From Sipunculus nudus (Eukaryota; Annelida; Sipuncula; Golfingiida; Sipunculidae): DNA of 64,000 nt. How positions within the stretch are numbered: position 1 is the first letter of the stretch; each line of letters begins with the position of its first letter. Below are positions 45,118 through 55,235 of the stretch, one piece after another. The stretch is from assembly GCA_026874595.1 (NCBI GenBank), contig CM049315.1:64913389-64977388 (forward strand), read 5' to 3'. The notes beneath the pieces are model-generated. The model was not told the DNA's origin and did no database searches. It saw only the letters and a list, made by a program, of their open reading frames with translations. The position numbers and the translations under genes were made by a program.

Positions 45118-46458
45118 CTAAAATTTCAGTACTTTATTACCCCAAAATGTTAAAAAAATTTGTACCTCATTAGTATGTTAACAAATTTAAAGATCATGGC
45201 TATGGTGTAAACAAAATTGACAGGAGTCACTGATCACCTTAATATTACACATCAATTAAATGTGGAATACAAACAAGCAACGAAGGGTTTCACAGTCTGG
45301 ACATGAAAGGAAAACATCATTAGCCAGGGGTCTCTCACGGCTTGCATCGGTGCGAAGCATAATCAGTGGTAAGAAAACAGGCTATTGTTTTGTAATAATT
45401 CATGGTAACATTTAATTCATTTACAAACATTATTTGCATAGATATCAGAATATGCCCTTTTTAAAAAATGGTAATGGTGATTCTCTTAGGGCGTTAATGA
45501 AATTTATTTGAACTTATTACATATTTATATATATTTTATTAAATAAAATGTTTGTTTTACCCGTTTGGTAATTCCAGTAGAAAGAAATAAATGAAACATA
45601 TATGTTTATAATATTTCAAATTTGGGACCGGGAAATAACATAAAAGGGGTCAACACTGACAGGTTTGAACCAGGGGGAAAAGGTTGATACAAGAACGGTT
45701 CATGCACCTTTAACCAAATGGCTACAGTAGCCAACATAATAGCGGAAGTTTTTATTTTGGAGATTCTAATAAGATTCATACTGCAGGGTAAAAAAATAAA
45801 TTATTTCACGGACATTACAGGTATTTATCAAATAAAAACTCTAGAAGATGGCGGTATATCCTTCGCAGCTGCGGTTCAAAGCACTCTGACAATCTCTATT
45901 CAACCTTTCATGTCTCGTAGCACCAGGTCTTGCTGGTGATCATTGGTTCATGCGAGGTTTGTCTCAAGTGGATTACTAGTATATGATCACCAGCTAGTGT
46001 GATTTTTGTCCCACTTACATTTCCTTCTTATTCTATTATTAAGTAAACAAAATATTATTGATAAAACCACATCTTTTACCTCAAGTTCTATTGTACAAAT
46101 CACATTAATGTTGTAACAAGTCTGAAGCAAAGATGGCCCATCATCATCAGTTAAGTGATATGTTTCTCCTATTTTCATACATGAAGTTGCAAATCTGATA
46201 AAATTGTTCCGATAAATTATCATCTTACTGCCAAGCATTAGGACATACACATGTGTTGTTATCAGGTGAACAGCATCGACATTTGATTCATCTCCTCATG
46301 CAAAGCCGTTTTAATCATAGCGACAATTATGATTCATACAGAATGCCAGTGGTCACATAGTTATATCCACACAGTATGTTGGTGTACAAATTCATATATG
46401 TATTAAAGGAAACTATATTTCAGGAAATTTATCATGTGTGAACTAATGAAAGATACAA
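45118..46458 (+). mobile_element. Partial copy of the TIR element at 57653-59929
   Basis: The whole stretch aligns by eye with 58361-59770. Shared landmarks are cctcattagtatgttaacaa, aattgacaggagtcactgat, gtttggtaattccagt, aaagatggcccatc and gtagacattac. The terminal inverted repeats of the second copy are absent here. The right edge is cut exactly where the 63-bp minisatellite starts, so one event truncated the other. No transposase frame is visible. Confidence 0.85.
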
Positions 46459-49388
46459 ACTTATGTAGACATTACAGTATGTATCATAGTAGTAGATCTC
46501 TTGTTCAAACATGTGACAGGATTCTGTGGTTATCACTACTTATGTATTGTAGTGGTAGACCTCTTGTTCAAATATGTGACAGGATTCTATGGTTACTATT
46601 ACTTACTTATTGTAGTGGCAGACCTCTTGTTTAAACATGTGACAGGATTCTGTGGTAACTACTACTTATGTATCATAGTAGTAGACCTCTTGTTCAAACA
46701 TGTGACAGGATTCTGTTGTTACTACTACTTAAGTATCGTAGTAGTAGACCTCTTGATCAAACATGTGACAGGATTCTATGGTTACTACTACTTACTTATT
46801 GTAGTAGTAGACCTCTTGTTGAAACATGTGACAGGATTCTGTGGTTACTACTACTTATGTATTGTAGTAGTAGACCTCTTGTTCAAACAAATGACAGGAT
46901 TCTATGGTTATTTCTACTTATGTATGGTAGTAGTAGACCTCTTGTTCAAACATGTGACAGGATTCTGTGGTTACTACTACTTATGTATTGTAGTAGTAGA
47001 CCTCTTGTTCAAACATGTGACAGGATTCTGTGGTTACTACTACTTATGTATGGCAGTGGTAGACCTCTTGTTCAAACATGTGACAGGATTCTGTGGTTAC
47101 TACTACTTACTTATTGTAGTAGTAGACCTCTTGTTGAAACATGTGACAGGATTCTGTGGTTACTACTACTTATGTATTGTAGTAGTAGACCTCTTGTTGA
47201 AACATATGACAGGATTCTGTGGTTACTACTACTTATGTATTGTAGTAGTAGACCTCTTGTTCAACCATGTGACAGGATTCTGTGGTTACTACTACTTATG
47301 TATTGACAGGATTCTATAGTAGACCTCTTGTTTAAACATGTGACAGGATTATGTGGTTACTACTACTTATGTATTGTAGTAGTAGACCTCTTGTTCAAAC
47401 ATGTGACAGGATTCTGTGGTTACTACTACTTATGTATTGTAGTAGTAGACCACTTGTTCAAACATGTGACAGGATTCTGTGGTTACTACTACTTATGTAT
47501 TGACAGGATTCTATAGTAGACCTCTTGTTGAAACATGTGACAGGATTATGTGGTTACTACTACTTATGTATGGCAGTGGTAGACCTCTTGTTGAAACATG
47601 TGACAGGATTATGTGGTTACTACTACTTATGTATGGCAGTGGTAGACCTCTTGTTGAAACATCGGACAGGATTCTGTGGTTACTACTACTTATGTATGGC
47701 AGTGGTAGACCTCTTGTTGAAACATGTGACAGGATTCTGTGGTTACTACTACTTATGTATTGTAGTAGTAGACCTCATGTTCAAACATGTGACAGGATTC
47801 TGTGGTTACTACTACTTATGTATTGTAGTAGTAGACCTCTTGTTCAAACATGTGACAGGATTCTGTGGTTACTACTATTTATGTATTGACAGGATTCTAT
47901 AGTAGACCTCTTGTTGAAACATGTGACAGGATTATGTGGTTACTACTACTTATGTATTGTAGTAGTAGACCTCTTGTTCAAACATGTGACAGGGTTCTAT
48001 GGTTACTACTACTTACTTATTGTAGTAGTAGACCTCTTGTTGAAACATGTGACAGGATTCTGTGGTTACTTTTACTTATGTATTGTAGTGGTAGACCTCT
48101 TGTTCACATGTGACAGGATTCTGTGGTTACTACTACTTACTTATTGTAGTGGTAGACATCTTGTTTAAACAAATGACAGGATTCTGTGGTTACTACTACT
48201 TACTTATGGTAGTAGCAGACCTCTTGTTCACATGTGACAGGATTCTGTGGTTACTTCTACTTATGTATTGTAGTGGTAGACCTCTTGTTCACATGTGACA
48301 GGATTCTGTGGTTACTACTACTTACTTATTGTAGTGGTAGACATCTTGTTTAAACAAATGACAGGATTCTGTGGTTACTACTACTTACTTATGGTAGTAG
48401 CAGACCTCTTGTTCACATGTGACAGGATTCTGTGGTTACTTCTACTTATGTATTGTAGTGGTAGACCTCTTGTTCACATGTGACAGGATTCTGTGGTTAC
48501 TACTACTTACTTATTGTAGTGGTAGACATCTTGTTTAAACAAATGACAGGATTCTGTGGTTACTACTACTTACTTATGGTAGTAGTAGACCTCTTGTTCA
48601 CACGTGACAGGATTCTGTGGTTACTACTACTTACTTATTGTAGTAGTAAACCTCTTGTTCAAACATGTGACAGGATTTTGTGGTTACTTCTACTTATGTA
48701 TTGTAGTAGCAGACCTCTTGTTCAAACATATGACAGGATTCTGTGGTAACATATACTTACGTATCGTAGTGGTAGACCTCTTGTTCAAACATATGACAGG
48801 ATTCTATGGTTACTACTACTTATGTATTGTAGTAGCAGACCTCTTGTTCAAACATATGACAGGATTCTATGGTTACTACTACTTATGTATCGTAGTGGTA
48901 GACCTCTTGTTCACATGTGACAGGATTCTGTGGTTACTACTACTTACTTATTGTAGTGGTAGACCTCTTGTTCAAACATATGACAGGATTCTGTGGTTAC
49001 TACTACTTATGTATTGTAGTAGCAGACCTCTTGTTCAAACATATGACAGGATTCTATGGTTACTTCCAGTTATGTATTGTAGTGGTAGACCTCTTGTTCA
49101 AACGTGTGACAGGATTCTGTGGTAACATATACTTACGTATCGTAGTGGTAGACCTCTTGTTCAAACATATGACAGGATTCTATGGTTACTACTACTTATG
49201 TATTGTAGTGGTAGACCTCTTGTTCAAACATATGACAGGATTCTGTGGTTACTACTTCTTATGTATTGTAGTAGCAGACCTCTTGTTCAAACATATGACA
49301 GGATTCTATGGTTACTTCCAGTTATGTATTGTAGTGGTAGACCTCTTGTTCAAACGTGTGACAGGATTCTGTGGTAACATATACTTAC
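46459..49388 (-). repeat. 63-bp minisatellite derived from a NOMO exon/intron boundary, about 46 copies
   Basis: On the plus strand the unit is gtggttactactacttatgt plus attgtagtagtagacctctt plus gttcaaacatgtgacaggat plus tct (63 bp). On the gene's sense strand it reads T-T-E-S-C-H-M-F-E-Q-E-V-Y-Y-Y-N-T, identical or nearly so to the end of the adjacent exon (49438-49389), followed by a derivative of that exon's donor. Units at 48740-48800 and 49110-49170 are closest to the source: 50 bp of exon plus GTAAGTATATGTT from the intron. Most units have ATAAGT in place of GTAAGT. A 185-bp sub-block repeats at about 48110, 48295 and 48480. The 272-residue plus-strand frame at 46501-47319 follows from the 3n period and is not a gene. 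Confidence 0.95.
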
Positions 49389-49534
49389 GTATCGTAGTGG
49401 TAGACCTCTTGTTCAAACATGTGACAGGATTCTGTGGTGATCTTGTATATCCCTGGTTCATTCAGACAGAACTTGTTCACTCCCTTCTTCAAATCAAATG
49501 ACCCCTTCCTCTTCTTCTTCTCATGTTCAAAGTT
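49389..49534 (-). CDS. NOMO: NOMO internal exon (first in window), source of the 63-bp minisatellite
   Basis: A 146-bp exon with acceptor ctgttcttttgtag before base 49534 and donor GTAAGTAT after base 49389. It reads N-F-E-H-E-K-K-K-R-K-G-S-F-D-L, K-K-G-V-N-K-F-C-L-N-E, P-G-I-Y-K-I-T-T-E-S-C-H, then M-F-E-Q-E-V-Y-H-Y-D plus AC of a Thr codon. The KGVN.FCL..PG.YK.T..SCH.FEQ...Y.YDT pattern is diagnostic for NOMO (family knowledge). The phase (48 codons + 2) fits the next exon, which starts with T. The last 50 bp and the first 13 bp of the intron are the template of the minisatellite that begins immediately downstream. No upstream exon was recognised between here and 64000. Confidence 0.95.
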
Positions 49535-49789
49535 CTACAAAAGAACAGTTTATGGTCATGGCTCAAAGCAGACACACATCCTACCCCCAAGGCTTTTAAA
49601 ACTACTATATAGATGACCTGCCACTATGTTTTTAATCACTTGCTTAGTAAAAAGTTTTTTAAAAACATAAGTTGGTACATTATTAACTAGAAAACAGGCA
49701 GTCGACAAGTGACTTCTTGTATTTGCCAAATCACAGAGGCATGGGTTAAGTAAGGCATAGAGTGTTTCTGACATGACATGACTCCAAAA

Positions 49790-50500
49790 TTTGTGACATC
49801 AATGATACCAATTAAACTCCCCATATATGTGCAATTTTCTCCAAAAACAGATCTACAGATGGATACACAATGCACAATTTCAGGCCAATACTGCAAAGCA
49901 CTCATGAGAAAAGGCCATTAATTTATTCTACAAAAACAGGAAGGTAGGTTGCACCACCTGTTTGGTCTACAAAATTACTCTCTAAGATTGATGGACATAC
50001 CAAATTTCAGACCAATTCACTGAACCACACCTGAGATGAGAGCAATTTTCACCCAAAGCAAACATACAGATGGACACGACACTAAAATGATTGCAGATGG
50101 CACCACTAGTCTAGAGTACAACATTCAGGTATCCAAGATCTATGAACATGCACACTTTCAGCCTAATATATTGGACCAATCACTAGGATGAACAGATGGC
50201 AAATGCATTGATGGATGCCATGCAAAAATGATTGTAGGTGGCACCACCAGTCTCTAGTATGAGATGCAGAGATCCAAGAACTATGGACATGCAACATTTC
50301 AGCTCAACACATTGAATCACTCCTGACATCCAGATTCATACTGCAAAAAAAAGACTGAGGGTGGCACCACCTGTCTTGTTATGCACAAAAAGAATTTGAT
50401 ACAAAACCTCCAGTATCTTGATAATTAATGCATGAATTGCTATAAATCTTGCCTTGAATATTGACCATGACTAATTTTGTCAGTTCCTGAAACTGGAGGT
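49790..50500 (+). repeat. Degenerate GGTGGCACCACC satellite copies
   Basis: The motifs gtaggttgcaccacctg, gattgcagatggcaccact, gattgtaggtggcaccacca and gggtggcaccacctgtct recur with loose spacing. These are diverged relatives of the 279-bp family at 26480-28685. Confidence 0.6.
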
Positions 50501-50789
50501 GCCACCTGTATTTTTTCTAATTAAAATTTTTTTACTTCTGTTTTTGAGACTATCATATGACAGCAATTATGTCAGTTTCTCAGCTGTGGTTTCATCTAGT
50601 GTCCTGAAACTCAGTGTGTTTATTGATTATGATTGTATTCTGGCGACTCCACCCATATTTGTTTCTATTTTTGATGCATTTTTTCCTTTATTTTGAGAAT
50701 GCCAAATTATATTGTTACTATCAGATTCATAACTATGGTTTCATCTGTGTCCTGAAACCTTGTGTTGTTTATTAGGGCCCTGCTTGAAT

Positions 50790-51420
50790 AAGTGGTTGTA
50801 CTATATTAATCACCCTGTCATCAGTCTGTTCCTCTTTCTGTATGTCTCTAAAATTTGTTTCCTGATTATATCTCCAGTTTGGATTGACATATGGGATTTC
50901 AAATTTGACTTATCTATGGCCCACCTCTAAGAAAAGTATTGATTTTGAGGACATGAGGTCAAAGGTCAAGGTCACAGGACCCACTTCTTTAAAAAGATTG
51001 TAAATGTACTTTTAGCCAAATTTTTCATCCCAAACCTTACAACTTCCAGATATTGCTCCCCTGTCAAAAGTGGAAGAAACTTACAGATTTAAGGGGCACA
51101 AGGTCAAAGCTTAAGGTCACAGGGACCTTCCATTAACATTTTTGTTTTCAGATGATAACCCCAGTTTGGACTGAAATATTGGTTTCAAACTTGACTTATA
51201 TATGACCCAGAACTAAAGTAAGAACTCTTGTTAATTTGGGGTCTTGAGGTCAAAGGTCAAGGTCACAAAACTCACTTCTTTTAAAATATTGTGGATGCAT
51301 TTTAAGCCAAACTTGTCATCCCAAACCTTCTGTCTTCCACATGGAGCACCTGCCAATAGGGGAAGGTTCCTTTCGATTTTAGGGTCACAGTCACAGGGCC
51401 AATCCCTTCACAAACTAGAA
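50790..51420 (+). repeat. Loose repeat with aggtcaaaggtcaaggtcac motifs
   Basis: gaggtcaaaggtcaaggtca occurs near 50957 and 51246, and a related form near 51106, each followed by a similar stretch (tttaagccaaacttgtcatc, ttagccaaatttttcatc). It is a dispersed repeat of unknown type without coding content. Confidence 0.55.
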
Positions 51421-51424
51421 TGCA

Positions 51425-52193
51425 GGTAGTCGACAAGGGACTACTTGTATCCTCCGTAATCAGAGTTGGACGAGTGAAGTGAGGCATGGATTGAGTGGCA
51501 AGGGGAAACAGAGTGAGGTGTGTTGCATATTAGCATGGATGTCTGCAGCTGAAATGTGTATGTAGGTGGCGCAACCTAACAAAAAATCCATAAAGCTATC
51601 CATGTTGTATACATATGCAAAACTTTAGGCAGATAAGTCAAACCACTACTTGTACATGATTGATTTTATCCCACAGCAGACAAACAGAAGGACGCTGTGC
51701 AAAAATGGTGGCCCCACCAATTTTGTGTATGATTAAGAGCTATGTGAGATCTATACACATGCAAAATTTCAGGGGGATATGTCAAACCAGTCCTGAGATA
51801 TAAGCCTGAATGTCTGCAGCATATACATAAATGTAGGTCGGGCCACCTGCCATAAAATCGAGAAAGCTATCCAAGATGTATAAACATACAAAATTTTAGG
51901 CAGATAAGTCAAACCACTACTGAGATTTGAGTGCTTTTATCCAACGGCAGACAAACAGACGCTGTGCAAAAATGGTTGCAGGTGGCACCTCCAGTTTTGT
52001 GTATGATAATGAGCTATGTGAGATCGATACACATGCAAAATTTCTAAGGCATATGTCAAACCAGTCTTGAGATATAAGCCTGTATGTCTGCTGCCTGAAC
52101 GCTAATGTAGGTGGCACCGCCTGTCATAAAATCAAGAAAGCTATCCAGGATGTATACACATGCAAAATTTCAGTTAGATATGTCCAACCAATG
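51425..52193 (+). repeat. 279-bp satellite family, left part split by a transposon
   Basis: It contains gtaggtggcgcaaccta, ggttgcaggtggcacctcca and gtaggtggcaccgcctgtca, with unit-like spacing of about 270-280 bp. It continues at 54973 (caatgcagagatatgattga) after the element 52194-54972. Confidence 0.8.
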
Positions 52194-52743
52194 CCCGGCT
52201 GAAGATTTTCCGAAAAATTTCTGTATGTCAATTAAATTTCCACGGATTTCCGTGGAAAACTTCAGAATTCCATGGATTTCCCCAGTTTTCCACTGATTTC
52301 ATGCATTTGTGGAAGATTTCCAAAGATTTTTCTCCGCACTTTTCCGAACACTTCGGAAAAGTGTGGAAAAAGATTCACATTTTTCCGAAAGTGCAGCAAA
52401 TTTCCGCGGATTTCCACTAAATTATGGGACTTAGAAAATTTTTGGCTGTGAAAAGGCTTTCTGGACATAGAAATTTTACTTGGACATGGAGATGTACTGG
52501 GACTGAAGGGAAAAATGCTAAGTCCAGCTACATGTTAAAAACTATAAAAAAATATAATATACTTCATTCTTTATAGAGATATGGCATCCAACATACCAAT
52601 ATGTTTAGAAAAGCATCAAGAATACAAATATAGAAAAATATTTCCTATTCAAATCAATTTTGTGATAGAGGTACTGTGTATTATAATTTGTTCATATATG
52701 TAATTTTCCTGCACACACACACATACCCACACTCATATAATTA

Positions 52744-52746
<3 letters not shown>

Positions 52747-52782
<36 letters not shown>
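52747..52782. repeat. (TA)n microsatellite
   Basis: An uninterrupted alternating TA run inside the TIR element. It generates a meaningless I-Y open frame. Confidence 0.95.
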
Positions 52783-52785
<3 letters not shown>

Positions 52786-52989
52786 GCTGGATAAAAAATT
52801 AAATGTTTTGAAAGATACATGTATCACATATATATTTCTCTCTGACGAATGTTATTCAAGTGTCTTGATTTAACCTGAGATTAAGTGTTCAATAGCTCCC
52901 CTTAGAACTAAAAAACAGCTTATTAAAATGAATAGGTATTAATTATATATAATGTTCTAAAAGATCCATGTGTTACAAGGCATGTACAT

Positions 52990-53196
52990 GCACCCTGGGT
53001 AGATGCCAGCTGCAGCTCTACTATGTCATTGTCAAGTACTGTCATCCAGCCATCTTGACCTTGCAAGTCCAGTCCCCATCATCTCAGGTTACAGGAAGCA
53101 GTGTATCAAGACGCTTACAGTGGATAAATACAGGGTCAGTTCAAAAGGAGTGGTTAACGGTCAGGAGGAATGAAGAGAACACAACTCATGTAAGCA
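52990..53196 (+). pseudogene. Possible captured exon-like fragment inside the TIR element
   Basis: The plus frame covering 52968-53216 contains C-Q-L-Q-L-Y-Y-V-I-V-K-Y-C-H-P-A, then L-T-L-Q-V-Q-S-P, then R-R-L-Q-W-I-N-T-G-S-V-Q-K-E-W-L-T-V. It is less AT-rich than its surroundings and has codon-like composition. Downstream is a usable donor (cat|gtaagc at about 53188-53195). L.v.....-LW.ntG.....W..v recalls the second half of a MAM-type domain, but the match is weak. There is no good pyrimidine tract upstream. It could be a gene fragment picked up by the transposon, or chance. Confidence 0.3.
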
Positions 53197-53610
53197 TATC
53201 CACCTATTATATTTGAGTTCAAAATAAGTGAACAGAATATGCAAAATATCTTGTTAATATACTTGTCTGAGGATGAGCACTAATGGGTACTGTTTATATG
53301 TGTATGGTCTTAGATGGCCTATAACACTGGGTACTCATCCTTACTTATTATAAAATACATTTTTTAACCATAAAAGTATTGTTATTGAAAATTTGATGAT
53401 GCAAAGAGTCATTCAACAGACTGAACTGTTATTCTGAAATATCCTTAAATAGCTTAAATATGGTAAACATCTTTTTATTTAGAACCAAAATATCCTTTTT
53501 TATTTCTGAATAGGATACATCTTTCTATTTAGATCAGCAAATATGCATTTTCTTGCCATATATGACACCACTTATTTTTTTAATTGGGGCATTTGTTGTT
53601 ATGGCCTAAT

Positions 53611-54562
53611 AAGAATATTTTTTAAATTGTTTACAAACCATGTGCATTCATATTTATTCATTATTTATGATATTTTGGAGTTTTATGTGTGCAGGAATTT
53701 TTAAAGTTTTATTTAATGTTGCCTTAAGAGTTGGAATTACCAGCAAATCTTGGAGAAAGATACATATAAAACATAATGCACTGTTTGTTAATAGAAAATT
53801 TTCAGTGTTTCTGATTAATTTGCAGTTTACACTAAATTGACTTTCTAGCAATTTTAAAGTTGTAGTACTTAAAGATCTTATAGAAAAATTCCATGTCCAA
53901 AAAATATACTTATTTTACTATGAAAGAGGTCTTTAAATTACACAATGTGATGTTTCTTGCAATACTATAATATTTAAGAAGAAAAGGAAGGCAACATTCT
54001 TAAAATATAGCTGATTGTTATGTTTATTCAGAAAATAAGAATTTTTATAATTTCAGAAAAATATTGCCACAGAAATTCATTTACCAAAGAATATTTTTTA
54101 AATTGTTTACAAACCATGTGCATTCATATTTATTCATTATTTATGATATTTTGGAGTTTTATGTGTGCAGGAATTTTTAAAGTTTTATTTAATGTTGCCT
54201 TAAGAGTTGGAATTACCAGCAAATCTTGGAGAAAGATACATATAAAACATAATGCACTGTTTGTTAATAGAAAATTTTCAGTGTTTCTGATTAATTTGCA
54301 GTTTACACTAAATTGACTTTCTAGCAATTTTAAAGTTGTAGTACTTAAAGATCTTATAGAAAAATTCCATGTCCAAAAAATATACTTATTTTACTATGAA
54401 AGAGGTCTTTAAATTACACAATGTGATGTTTCTTGCAATACTATAATATTTAAGAAGAAAAGGAAGGCAACATTCTTAAAATATAGCTGATTGTTATGTT
54501 TATTCAGAAAATAAGAATTTTTATAATTTCAGAAAAATATTGCCACAGAAATTCATTTACCA
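53611..54562 (+). repeat. 476-bp perfect or near-perfect tandem duplication
   Basis: aagaatattttttaaattgt starts at 53611 and again at 54087. The two copies read the same in every block I compared, to the end at ttcatttaccaaa. It is AT-rich, with no coding signal beyond a 65-codon frame present in both copies. Confidence 0.95.
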
Positions 54563-54599
54563 AATGAAACCTTCATGAAAGATTGGGGAAGCTGCAGAA

Positions 54600-54860
54600 A
54601 AACATCTGTAGAAACTGCTGAAGGAATCTGCGGAAAAGTGCGAAGAAATCCTCGGAAAAGTGCGGAAACTGCGGCAGAAATCCGCGGAAAAGTGCGGAAA
54701 CTGCAGCAGAAATCAGCGGAAAAGTGCGGAAACTGCAGCAGAAATCAGCGGAAAAGTGTGGAAACTGCGGCAGAAATCCGCGGAAAAGTGCGGAATCTGC
54801 AGCAGAAATCTGCGGAAAAGTGCGGAATATACGGCAAAAATCCGAAGATTTAGGATATGG
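54600..54860 (+). repeat. 32-bp subterminal repeats of the TIR element
   Basis: tgcggaaactgcagcagaaa plus tcagcggaaaag recurs at 54661, 54693, 54725, 54757 and 54789 (32-bp period). Each unit contains gcggaaaagtgcgg. It could be the binding array for a transposase supplied in trans. Confidence 0.9.
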
Positions 54861-54972
54861 TGCATTTTCCGAAGAATTTTATAAATCTTCGGAAAAATGC
54901 CGCAGTCATAATACTTGGAAATCCGCGGAAGTCCGTGAATTATTCCGTTTCTTCGGAAAATCTACAGCCGGG

Positions 54973-55235
54973 CAATGCAGAGATATGATTGATTTTATCC
55001 AAAGGCAGAGGAACAGATGGAAGCTGTGCAAAAATGGTTGCAGGTGGCGTCACCATTTTTAGTGTATGTTATAAAGCTATCCAAGGGCTACATTTGTGCA
55101 AAATTTTAAGCCTGGTCGGTCAAACTGTTCCTGAGATGTGGATTTACGAGTGGAAACAGACACACAAATGGACACTGGGCAGAGAGGAAAGGTCAGAGGT
55201 CAACCAAAAATGAAGGCGCAGCAGTTCACCAATGT
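54973..55235 (+). repeat. 279-bp satellite family, right part with cap start
   Basis: It continues 51425-52193: gcagagatatgattgatttt, ggttgcaggtggcgtcacca, ggtcggtcaaactgttcctg, then gcgcagcagttcacc near 55215. Confidence 0.8.

Larger units (their letters stand above)
52194..54972 (+). mobile_element. 2.8-kb TIR element (CCCGGCTG ends, 5-bp target duplication)
   Basis: The left end is cccggctgaagattttccga. The right end, reverse-complemented, is cccggctgtagattttccga. The direct repeat caatg flanks it (52189-52193 and 54973-54977), and removing the element restores the satellite sequence that it splits. Both subterminal regions are rich in gcggaaaagtgcgg-type motifs: scattered in 52210-52430 and as 32-bp tandem units in 54600-54860. 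The interior has an internal 476-bp duplication and a possible captured coding fragment (52990-53196). No transposase was recognised, so it is non-autonomous. I cannot assign a superfamily. Confidence 0.85.

Noticed and set aside
46501-47319. 272-codon plus-strand open frame, the longest in the window
   Set aside because: It is the antisense of the 63-bp exon-derived minisatellite. The frame stays open because the unit is 21 codons.
54575-55062. Basic repeat protein frames (K-S-A-E-K-C-G)
   Set aside because: They come from the 32-bp subterminal repeats of the TIR element. Three frames are open at once, and there is no gene context.
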